Assembly (NCBI GenBank): GCA_019704295.1
Contig: AP024596.1
Span: 248,001 to 312,000, forward strand
DNA: 64,000 bases
Direction of reading: 5' to 3'
Origin: Sulfolobales archaeon HS-7
GTDB taxonomy: Archaea > Thermoproteota > Thermoprotei_A > Sulfolobales > Sulfolobaceae
The translations under genes and the position numbers were made by a program. This document shows, piece after piece, positions 56,885-64,000 of this stretch; position 1 is the first letter of the stretch; the number at the start of each line of letters is the position of its first letter. Under the pieces are notes generated by a model. That model did no database searches. It was not told where the DNA came from and was given only the letters and a program-made list of their open reading frames with translations.

Positions 56885-57664
56885 ATGGATTTGATATCGT
56901 GCGTAACGGATCTTATTAATATCATTATTGGTGCCTGTATTGCATATAGCGGTACCTATCTTGCATATTACCTCGAGAACAGAAGATTTCCTACATTATC
57001 CTTTGATGGATTAATATTTAATCGTTTTTCTGAATCTATAAGAGTCTTACTTAAAGTTAGAAATAATGATGGGTTCTTTAATGTGACTAACGCAATTTGC
57101 CAGATATCTGTTAAAATATCTCGAAAGGGCAATAATAATGATATATCCAAATATATTGTAGAGTGCCCTAAGAAGAGTGACAACAATAGGAATAAGGCAT
57201 GGATTCCATTGGTAAACACCAGAGATAGATACAGAGAGGTTGAAGGTGAACCGGTTTCCTGGAATGTATGGTTAGATAACAGTGAGGGAATTGAGAACAT
57301 GAGGTTTAAATACCTGGGGTTAGTTCCGTCTAAGGGTTTTAATATGGCGGTACTTATGGATATCTACAAGACCAAAAAAGACGAATATCTCTTGAGGATA
57401 AATAGCGAGTACGGACCCGAGGATAAGCCCAAACTTATTCTAAAGTTGCCGATAAAAGATGAGGAGTTAGATAACATAACAGTTAATATTCAAGTTACCG
57501 GTGATAAAGTTAGGAAGTTTATTGAAGGAAATATAATCGTAAAGCCTGTAGTTAATGATAATCATAAGGATTTCCAGATAGAGTTTAAACACGATCATAA
57601 GAGTGAAATCAAAAACTTTTCAGATCTTTTTAATTCAAATATTGGCGAAATAGATTGTGATTAG
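56885..57664 (+). CDS. orphan protein with N-terminal membrane helix, IS-enclosed
   Basis: A 259-residue protein with a hydrophobic N-terminal helix ('LINIIIGACIAYSGTYLAYY'), then a soluble, mostly beta-stranded domain rich in N, K, D and E with no motif I recognise. The A+T content is high. A TATA-like ttaatataagtatatg lies about 27 bp before the ATG. IS copy B lies on its left and an inverted copy of the same IS left terminus (57909-57988) lies on its right, so it looks like passenger DNA. Confidence 0.65.
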   Translation: MDLISCVTDLINIIIGACIAYSGTYLAYYLENRRFPTLSFDGLIFNRFSESIRVLLKVRNNDGFFNVTNAICQISVKISRKGNNNDISKYIVECPKKSDNNRNKAWIPLVNTRDRYREVEGEPVSWNVWLDNSEGIENMRFKYLGLVPSKGFNMAVLMDIYKTKKDEYLLRINSEYGPEDKPKLILKLPIKDEELDNITVNIQVTGDKVRKFIEGNIIVKPVVNDNHKDFQIEFKHDHKSEIKNFSDLFNSNIGEIDCD

Positions 57665-57748
57665 ATTTTATTATATTTTTTATGATTCGGATTTTATCCC
57701 ACTGACTAAACTTTTTACTCTAACATTTTTGCAGAAAGAATGGACAGC

Positions 57749-57899
57749 TCACACGTTTATTGCGAATTCAGTTTATTTAGAAAAATCAAATGAATTTTAT
57801 TGAATTCGATCGTATGGACTAGTAGGGATTCGCACTTAACAATTTCCTTTATTTAATCAAATCTTTGTCATTACTACAATTCGCAATGGAAACCTGAAT
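57749..57899 (+). mobile_element. MITE-1 copy
   Basis: 151 bp; left ctcacacgtttattgcgaat, right acaattcgcaatggaaacct. Near-identical layout to 23079-23230. It ends six bases before an IS terminus. Confidence 0.8.
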
Positions 57900-57908
57900 C
57901 ACCCGTAC

Positions 57909-57988
57909 TTGGTATATATCTGGATTATTATACACCGAACTATTCTAATTTGACGAAGAATGTTACAATTCGCAATGAACGCGTGAAC
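57909..57988 (-). repeat. isolated IS left terminus, inverted
   Basis: The reverse complement begins gttcacgcgttcattgcgaa and continues like the first 80 bp of IS copy A (attagaatagttc). It forms the inverse counterpart of the left end of copy B at 55523. Confidence 0.75.
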
Positions 57989-58189
57989 GGTCCTGGTTTT
58001 AAAGCAAATAATATTTACTGCGAAGAACCAGTTACGCGTGTTGGATATCCACGCTCTATCTACGAGGATAGATATCTTGCTGCACTTCGCTGGAACTTCA
58101 TGGCAGTCTTAAGCTAGCGACGTACTCTTTTTCATCTTGACTTCGTTAAAAAGAGCGTATATGGCCGACTTTTGTTATCTCACGTAAGT

Positions 58190-58564
58190 TTATCCTACGT
58201 GGCTAACGCATTCTACACTATATTTCTCGCAGAGCCTGAGGTCGTCTCTCAGTATTACTCCTTTACCCTTAACGTCCCATATTATAGGGTTGTTCTTCTT
58301 TACAGCCCTGTCGAACTCCTCCTCCGTTAACGGTATTACCTCAAAGCCCGGAGGCAAGTCTAGCTCTAACAGCCTTTCTAATGCATTCCCATGGAACTCC
58401 CCTATCAAGAGGACGTCAACATCACTCCATACGTTAAAGTCCCCTCTCGCGTAAGAACCGATCAGAAAAGCCGAGTACTTTCCCTTCAAAGAGTTAACGT
58501 AAGTCCTTGCCTTTTCAATTACTTCCCTCCTATTTCTTTCTCTTTCTGCAATAATGTCCTCCAA
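58190..58564 (-). CDS. mntA: MNT-type nucleotidyltransferase (antitoxin)
   Basis: A 124-residue minimal nucleotidyltransferase with the signature 'LIGSYARGDFNVWSDVDVLL' (GSx10-15DxD). In HEPN-MNT pairs it AMPylates and silences the HEPN RNase. The start overlaps the end of the HEPN gene by 46 bp, so the two are co-expressed. Neutral copy of a common archaeal toxin-antitoxin family, located in an IS-rich region. Confidence 0.9.
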   Translation of the reverse strand: MEDIIAERERNRREVIEKARTYVNSLKGKYSAFLIGSYARGDFNVWSDVDVLLIGEFHGNALERLLELDLPPGFEVIPLTEEEFDRAVKKNNPIIWDVKGKGVILRDDLRLCEKYSVECVSHVG

Positions 58565-58935
58565 AGCTCCTCTACGTACTTTATTACCTCTTCGGCATAT
58601 TTAATCGCTTCCTCAGCTTCTCTCCTAGTGTAGTAGTACTGTGGGGCTTCGCTCTGCCATACATCAGGATACCTAGTAGGGATGTAGAGCTTGTCCAGAT
58701 ATTTAGCCATATCAATCAAGTCCTCCGGAGCGTTTAGCAAGGTCAACAAGTTAGAAACCGTATGTCCCGTTCTAGGTTGCCCTATACCATAAAAATATGC
58801 TTTAACAGCCAGCTCCGCAGACTGTTGAGCCTTAAAGCAGGCCCAGTTATAAAACCCTCCCTCAAGGTCATGCTTAGCACTGTCTATGGTGAGTTTTGCA
58901 GACTTAAACCATCGGTCAAACTCGTCGGCGTCCAA
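58519..58935 (-). CDS. hepT: HEPN-domain protein (toxin partner)
   Basis: A 138-residue helical HEPN protein: 'WFKSAKLTIDSAKHDLEGG', 'WACFKAQQSAELAVKAYF', 'GHTVSNLLTLL', 'YIPTRYPDVW'. HEPN toxins cleave RNA through an R-x4-6-H motif; here the only obvious Arg-His pair is R-T-G-H (spacing 2), so activity is uncertain. It is coupled to the MNT gene downstream. Confidence 0.88.
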   Translation of the reverse strand: MDADEFDRWFKSAKLTIDSAKHDLEGGFYNWACFKAQQSAELAVKAYFYGIGQPRTGHTVSNLLTLLNAPEDLIDMAKYLDKLYIPTRYPDVWQSEAPQYYYTRREAEEAIKYAEEVIKYVEELWRTLLQKEKEIGGK

Positions 58936-59596
58936 TATCGAAAAACTGTATATCAGAAAATTAAAATCCTTTTCTGAGCTTTACATCGTCCTCTTTTATA
59001 GCGTTTAATCTTTAGATCTACTTCCTCTAAATCTGATATATGCGAATTTTCTGAGCTCCTTAACCCCTAAACGGTAGACCCAAAATAGTTTCTCCTTATA
59101 ATATTTAAATAACTATTATTGGGCAAGGAATGAGGAAAATGACCTGTTGTGAGAAGTACGCATTTCCTCGCCTGTAATTCAACTTGATAGTGCAAGTTCT
59201 CCAAGTTTACCCTATCATGATAAATCCCCTTTTCGTCATTTTAAGGAAAGAAAGCGAGTGGGTAAGTGTTGATCCGAATCGCTTCTGCAAGGGACTCCTC
59301 GCAGGAGACAGGTGTTTATATCGATTTCTGCCGCGAGAGATTAAGCGAGGGTATTGGAGGGAAAGCTAGAAAATTCGCTTCGGAGGATCTCGAGAGGCGA
59401 ATAGATGGTAAATCGTGTGAATTACCAGAAGAGGGGTTTTACAGGAAGGATAAACGCACGTAATGCGAGAAAGTTGAGCCGGTTGAGCCACTCTGGGTTG
59501 AGCGAATGTTGCTAAGCTCGTCATAAACAAGTCGTCTCAAGAGAAAACAACAGCCGCGATTTTTATAACTTGAGGATTTACGCTCTATTCCCAATT
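58936..59596. other. region without recognisable gene
   Basis: Two overlapping frames of about 60 codons (59184-59463) lack supportive motifs or start context. No RNA gene or repeat end was noted. Confidence 0.35.
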
Positions 59597-59775
59597 CAAG
59601 GCGCTATATGCTTCACCTCTAACACGGCTATGGGAAAGGGAAGTCTAGTACTGTATCTAAATCAACGTTTTATTTCTTAACGTTTTTGCTCTTTGCAAAC
59701 ATGCACTTCTTAAGACAGAACCATTGTAAGGCCTCGCTATTCTCATCTCTAACATTACATGTTTTTTGTGGAAGT
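59597..59775 (-). pseudogene. transposase C fragment
   Basis: aaggcgctatatgcttcacc to ttacatgttttttgtgg, parallel to 15569-15745. Frames broken. Confidence 0.55.
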
Positions 59776-59877
59776 GTCACCCAAGCGAGTTAAGCCTGGA
59801 AATTCGCTGGGTTCAAGAGGATGGAATCCGCTTCTGAGTAATCTCTCGTCAAGCTATGATAACTTGCGTAGAAAACA

Positions 59878-60165
59878 TTAAAGCAACCGCTCAGGAAATA
59901 GAAGGATGACCAACGACCGGAACTCCTCCTTTTTCACAACGCCCTTGAATACCGTGTACAAGGTGTAGAGGGCCATGATTAACGCGTAGACCAGCTCGCG
60001 GAACTCAAACTTAGTTGAACTAGCGAAGGGGAGACCTTGACCTTCCTATAAAGGGTCTATATGGAACATCTCACTCTGTTGTACGGAATGAACACACTCT
60101 TCCTCTGTCGATTAAGGTTGGTGGCCCTAGCTAAGCGCACAACTTTCCTCTTATTTTTCAGATTA
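59878..60165 (-). pseudogene. transposase C-terminal remnant (IS4-like?)
   Basis: Minus-strand frames read 'KNKRKVVRLARATN', 'VFIPYN' and then 'EFRELVYALIMALYTLYTVF' to 'VILLFPERLL' and a stop at 59878, with at least one frameshift between. The hydrophobic tail resembles IS4-type Sulfolobus transposases from memory only. Confidence 0.5.
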
Positions 60166-60189
60166 TCTGCTTATTATGGGGGTAATTTA

Positions 60190-60338
60190 CGCCTCCTTTG
60201 CGAACTCAGTTTATTTCAACCATTGTAACAAATTCAATTCAACTCTACCGCAATCACCGAGTAGGGATTTACTCTCAATAATTTACTCTATTTTATATGT
60301 TTTCTCATAAATTACAATTCGCAATTAATGCGTGAATG
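60190..60338 (+). mobile_element. MITE-1 copy, diverged
   Basis: Left cgcctcctttgcgaactcag, right attacaattcgcaattaatg. It precedes the orphan gene 60397-60750 and is in the opposite orientation to the copy at 60900. Confidence 0.65.
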
Positions 60339-60396
60339 GTCCTACGCTCATTGATATCCGTAAAAGATTTAACTGTCTTCAAATAGAATCTCAACT

Positions 60397-60750
60397 ATGA
60401 GCATTCCTCTAACTCCCTCGGAGATAAAAAAATCAATAGCAATGCGCCTACATAAATATATAAAGGAGATCTTTGTAACAGCACCAGAAGAAATAATAAT
60501 TAATAATTTTAGGGAAACTGAATTACTTGATACTCCCTTTGAAAGAGGAATTGAAGGATTAAGTTTTGATGGTGAAATATTATTTCCGTTAATAAACGGT
60601 AAAAATATTAAATTAAGAGTGGCTATCACTGGATTCATAAGCGATAAGGTGATTCGACTAGGATTTTCAAACTTTGGAGTAGATTTTGTGCTAAATGAAA
60701 AAGGAGATGTAAGTGAGATTTATCCCGAAGGCGAGTATGGAGATATTTGA
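60397..60750 (+). CDS. orphan protein between inverted MITE-1 copies
   Basis: A 117-residue protein, AT-rich gene, without recognised motif: N-terminal helix 'PSEIKKSIAMRLHKYIKEIF', then a likely beta domain 'GLSFDGEILFPLINGKNIKL' and 'RLGFSNFGVDFVLNEK'. No membrane segment. MITE-1 copies lie in opposite orientation on each side (60190 and 60900), so it may be passenger DNA. Confidence 0.6.
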   Translation: MSIPLTPSEIKKSIAMRLHKYIKEIFVTAPEEIIINNFRETELLDTPFERGIEGLSFDGEILFPLINGKNIKLRVAITGFISDKVIRLGFSNFGVDFVLNEKGDVSEIYPEGEYGDI

Positions 60751-60899
60751 ATTGAATATTTAAATCTCAGACATTGTTTATATATTTTCTGAATTCTTTA
60801 CGGCAAATACATCTGCTTTCGACTATATTCAGTGTTTGAGATTATTACAATTGGTATAAGTTTGGGGAAATTGGAGTGTTGAGAAGGGAACTGAGGGCA

Positions 60900-61126
60900 A
60901 TTCAGGTTCCCATTGCGAATTGTAATTATTTTTAATGGGGATTAAATAAAGGAAATCATTAGGTGCGAATCTCTACTTAGTCCATATGATTAGATTCAAT
61001 CAAATTCATTCAATTCTTCTCAATAAACTAAACCAATAAAGAATAAGTGAGCGGCGTGATGCGGTAATATTAATTAAATTCATCACAGTTCTTTGAATAA
61101 ACTAAATTAGTAAAGGATCCATGAAT
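60900..61126 (-). mobile_element. MITE-1 copy plus adjoining partial copy
   Basis: 60900-61051 is a reversed MITE-1 (attcaggttcccattgcgaa ... aaactaaaccaataaag). Directly after it, 61060-61126 repeats the last third (aataaactaaattagtaaag then gatccatgaat). The tandem arrangement suggests nested insertion or slippage. Confidence 0.65.
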
Positions 61127-61297
61127 GGCCTGACTTAAACTTCATAATTTATGATTAGAGAATGTACTTTTAGGCGTACTTAGCAGGCATGTAACAAGTC
61201 ATTAAGTTTTCATTGAATCTAAGGCATATTAGTATATTCTAAATGGTCAATTATTTACCTGTACGTTAACAAAACTCAGTACGTATTAATATTGAAT

Positions 61298-61853
61298 GAA
61301 CAATAAATGTAATTCACCTTATAAACTAAATTTTTATTGAATAGAGTATCGCAGAACATAATTGGAGGGGTAATACTTAAGCGGGATTACGCGTAGGTTA
61401 TATTTTGGTCATGATTTAATATCACGTAATACTCCAGCAGGACTTAGGTCGGAAGAGTAAATATCTTTTGTAAGGAATTTCTAAGTGAGTTAAAGGATGT
61501 ATTTAGCAGGGATTTCAAGAGCCTCAAGTTTTCCAAGTACAAACCTTTGACTTTCTCCCACGGGGAAAACGCGTACCACTAATGATGAATACAGCAAGTC
61601 CCTACAATGGTTAAGTCTAAAGAGATCCAAGTTGGTCAAGGCTAAGAACGTCAAGGATTACGAGGTGGACGTAAGTAGCATTTTGAATTCGCTGTTCCCA
61701 TAACTGTGTTAGAGGCAAAGCATATAATGCATCGAAAATTTCGAAATTATCCTCAGATATATTCAATAAATTAATTGAATAAATTTAATTCTAGATAAAC
61801 GTGTTTTATAACTTTTAGTTTATTTAGTTATTCACATTAATTACACATTGAAA
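61298..61853 (+). mobile_element. internally deleted IS with MITE-2 ends and transposase C remnant
   Basis: Left end gaacaataaatgtaattcac, right end tttagttattcacattaatt. Between them (61490-61745) lies transposase C remnant 'SLKRSKLVKAKNVKDYEVDV' on the plus strand. This copy links the MITE-2 termini to transposase C, giving the probable parent IS. The flanking 61854-62025 shows nothing recognisable. Confidence 0.65.
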
Positions 61854-62025
61854 ATTGTCGCGAGGACTCCTGAAACTAGGTTCGGTAGCTTACGGAAGGG
61901 AGGTTCTCATCGTATACCGCAATTCTGTGAATAATGCTCTTTTACCCGAGGTCTAAGATGAGTTAAGGTTTTCGTGCCTAAACATTTCCATGAAGGACAT
62001 CACTGACTCACGCTTCCCCTCCAAG

Positions 62026-63660
62026 TTAAGGTGCTTGTTTATATAGAACTCCTGCCCAGTATCCCCTTCCAATAGCCTTTCCTATCGTTGGCTGATCTCT
62101 CCTCCTTTCGCTTATGATTACGTCCGCATCCACTTTCTGCGAAATTACCTTTACTCCGATTTTTGAATATTCCGATGTCAACAAATGTCTTCTGGTTTGA
62201 TCTAATTCCCTCAAGCTGTTTTCGGTAATGTACACATCGTTCCTCTCGCTCCACACAAAGGCATAGTCCTGATAGGCGTAGACGTTAGAGTCAATTAGAA
62301 TTCTCTTACCTGAGTACTCTACGAAGGGCGGGGATTTAGGAGAGGACGTCATATCTAGGCTGTTTTCGGTAACATCTCTCTTACTGTTGAGGTGAACTAT
62401 TACCCCTAACCTTTCGATCTCCGCTTTATAGTAATCAATAAGTTCGTGGAATTCCCTCTTTTTCCAAGGATCCATGAAGAACCTAAACTCCCCTCCTAGG
62501 TCGTCCTCCATTTCATAGAGGGATACCGAGAATCCCCTTTTCGCTAGTGTTATAGACGCCTCAAGACCCGCTATACCGCCGCCGATCACATCAACCTCTC
62601 CTCTTCCTGAAGGTAGCGGGATGGATTCCCATCCAAGTCTAGGGTTAACATCACATCCCACTTCTCTGAAGAGGAACCCCCTGCACAGCTGATTACATCT
62701 TATGCATGGTCTCACGGGTAGGTTAAACCTCACCTTCCTTACCCAATCTGGTTCCGCAAGGAGCTGTCTGCCGATAACTACAGCGTCCGCAAGTTCAAGG
62801 ACTTTCTCAGCGTCTTTTTCCGTTTTAACCGAGCCCACTACGAACAAGGGAATTCCCGGTCTTCCGAACTTCTTAACCTCCTCAAGAAATGCAGGTTCTC
62901 TGTAGTAAAACGGCATTGACGAACCGAGAGGACCGTCTCTCCCCGCTGAAAGGTGGACGTAATCGAGATCCAGCCTGTCGACGATCTTCCTCGCCATCTC
63001 CGGGGTTATCCCGTCGTCAAATTCAGTTACGCTTAACCTCATTCCCAGTGGTAGGGACACGACCTCTCTAATTCTCTTAATGAGTTCTTGAACGAATACC
63101 ACACCGTCGGAGTATTTATCCCTCCTCTTATTGGTAACCGGACTTAGGAATTGAGCTATCAAATACCCGTGAGCTCCATGGAGCTCTATACCGTCAAAGC
63201 CTGCTGACTGAGCCCTCCTTGAAGCCTGAGCGAAGTCCTCGATAACCCTGTCTATGTCTTCCTTAGTCATTTCCCTAACTTCGTCCATAAGCTTTATTGG
63301 TGAGGGGGCAATTGGCGTTGAATTAATCAGTGGTCTTCTCGTCTTCCTCCCTACGTGAACGAGTTGAGTGAAGATCCTAGTTCCTGCGTCGTGAACTGCC
63401 TTAGTTAGCCTATAGAACTTAGGGACTAAGGTATCATCATACAATCCTAGTTGATTTGCAGAACCTCGGGAATCGACGCTGTTCACGTAAGTGTACTCGG
63501 TTATGAGAAGTCCTACATCACTTCTCTCTCTAAAATAGGAGATTAAGGAGTCAGAGGGATACCCCTGCGGAGTACCTAGGTTAGTTATCATAGGGGACAT
63601 TACTACCCTATTCTTTAGTGTTATCCCCCCTACGTTAAGGGTTTGGAATAACAAACTCAT
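62026..63660 (-). CDS. NADH:flavin oxidoreductase / 2,4-dienoyl-CoA reductase-like (OYE family)
   Basis: A 544-residue protein: N-terminal FMN TIM barrel ('KNRVVMSPMITNLGTPQGYP', 'HGAHGYLIAQFLSPVTNKR'), a [4Fe-4S] site 'CIRCNQLCRGFLFREVGC', then an FAD domain beginning 'VDVIGGGIAGLEASITLAKR'. The C-terminal part is about 100 residues shorter than FadH-type enzymes and lacks an obvious second NAD(P) motif. A role in unsaturated fatty-acid or aromatic-related reduction is possible and fits the acyl-CoA ligase next to it, but the substrate is unknown. Confidence 0.85.
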   Translation of the reverse strand: MSLLFQTLNVGGITLKNRVVMSPMITNLGTPQGYPSDSLISYFRERSDVGLLITEYTYVNSVDSRGSANQLGLYDDTLVPKFYRLTKAVHDAGTRIFTQLVHVGRKTRRPLINSTPIAPSPIKLMDEVREMTKEDIDRVIEDFAQASRRAQSAGFDGIELHGAHGYLIAQFLSPVTNKRRDKYSDGVVFVQELIKRIREVVSLPLGMRLSVTEFDDGITPEMARKIVDRLDLDYVHLSAGRDGPLGSSMPFYYREPAFLEEVKKFGRPGIPLFVVGSVKTEKDAEKVLELADAVVIGRQLLAEPDWVRKVRFNLPVRPCIRCNQLCRGFLFREVGCDVNPRLGWESIPLPSGRGEVDVIGGGIAGLEASITLAKRGFSVSLYEMEDDLGGEFRFFMDPWKKREFHELIDYYKAEIERLGVIVHLNSKRDVTENSLDMTSSPKSPPFVEYSGKRILIDSNVYAYQDYAFVWSERNDVYITENSLRELDQTRRHLLTSEYSKIGVKVISQKVDADVIISERRRDQPTIGKAIGRGYWAGVLYKQAP

Positions 63661-63706
63661 TTCACAGTGCTTCTAGCTCAAAGTTAAAAGGTTTAGGACT
63701 TGTAAT

Positions 63707-64000
63707 TCAACTGGTCATTTTCCTGAGTTCCTTCTTATCTATTTTATTGGTAGAAGTCAGTGGAAGGCTTTGGACGAATATAAAGTCGTCAGGAATCCAC
63801 CACTTCTGGATCTTCCCCTGTTCAGCGAGGTTCTGTAGGAAATTCCTTAAATCCTCCTTAGAAATTGACCCCTTTGGCACGATAAACGCTACAGGTCTCT
63901 CCCCCCACTTCTCATCCTTCTTCCCTATTACAGCTACCTGCCCGACAGACGGATGTGAGGAAATCGCGCTCTCTAAGAGGATTGATGGTATGAACTCTCC
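63707..64000 (-). CDS. AMP-dependent acyl-CoA synthetase, C-terminal part
   Basis: 97 residues of an ANL-superfamily ligase that continues beyond the window. 'FIPSILLESAISSHPSVGQV' and 'GKKDEKWGERPVAFIV' belong to the mobile C-terminal domain, and the ending 'LPLTSTNKIDKKELRKM' holds the catalytic lysine (T-x-K-I-x-K motif). It would activate a carboxylic acid to its CoA thioester. It is 46 bp upstream of, and co-directional with, the OYE gene. Confidence 0.9.
   Translation of the reverse strand, partial: GEFIPSILLESAISSHPSVGQVAVIGKKDEKWGERPVAFIVPKGSISKEDLRNFLQNLAEQGKIQKWWIPDDFIFVQSLPLTSTNKIDKKELRKMTS

Noticed and set aside
59184..59463. Two overlapping ORFs of about 60 codons
   Set aside because: No motif, no promoter or ribosome-binding signal, and neighbours are IS debris.

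Overview
The window reads as a chromosomal segment of a thermoacidophilic archaeon of the order Sulfolobales. Support: a PCNA of the crenarchaeal PCNA3 type, a fused electron-transfer flavoprotein next to FixC/FixX-like proteins, a treZ-treX-treY trehalose operon, an archaeal riboflavin operon with GTP cyclohydrolase III, many apparently leaderless genes with a TATA-like box about 25 bp before the start codon, and many decayed insertion sequences with miniature elements. Genus cannot be fixed from sequence alone. No rRNA, tRNA or CRISPR array was seen.

Layout. 1-8.3 kb: MscS channel, NDH-2-like flavoprotein, malate dehydrogenase, then PrpD, PrpB and citrate/methylcitrate synthase, which suggest a 2-methylcitrate (propionate) cluster. 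A coiled-coil nuclease-like gene with internal tandem repeats sits among them. 8.3-13 kb: accessory stretch with a TPR protein, a broken two-gene AAA ATPase locus and a decayed IS. 13-28 kb: HAD hydrolase, nicotinamidase-like enzyme and a Bat-type regulator, then a fatty-acid/acyl-CoA oxidation block (EtfBA fusion, FixC, FixX, alcohol dehydrogenase, 3-hydroxyacyl-CoA dehydrogenase/enoyl-CoA hydratase), a TnpB fossil, CBS protein and MFS exporter. 28-37 kb: HIT, LOG-like, regulator, ProC, an EF-Tu-like protein without a P-loop, glycosyltransferase and PCNA. 37-39.6 kb: an unknown three-gene operon and IS debris. 40-48.6 kb: riboflavin operon ending in an amidohydrolase, CbiA, prephenate dehydratase and the TldE/TldD pair. 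49.3-55.3 kb: trehalose operon. 55.3-62 kb: an IS graveyard holding two orphan genes, each enclosed by related IS/MITE termini, and a HEPN-MNT toxin-antitoxin pair. 62-64 kb: an old-yellow-enzyme flavoprotein and the 3' end of an acyl-CoA synthetase.

Two repeat families organise the accessory DNA. MITE-1 (about 150 bp) shares terminal sequence with a roughly 1.2 kb IS present in two decayed copies. MITE-2 (about 240-350 bp) shares ends with a second IS whose transposase survives only as six fragments. The most notable items are the IS-enclosed orphan genes, the disrupted ATPase pair (one frameshift and one in-frame amber codon), the amidohydrolase at the end of the riboflavin operon, where archaeal pathway steps are not all assigned, and the cysteine-rich three-gene operon. 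Three genes (ATPase, CBS protein, secreted protein) look as if a single-base indel interrupts them, so read accuracy should be checked before calling them pseudogenes.
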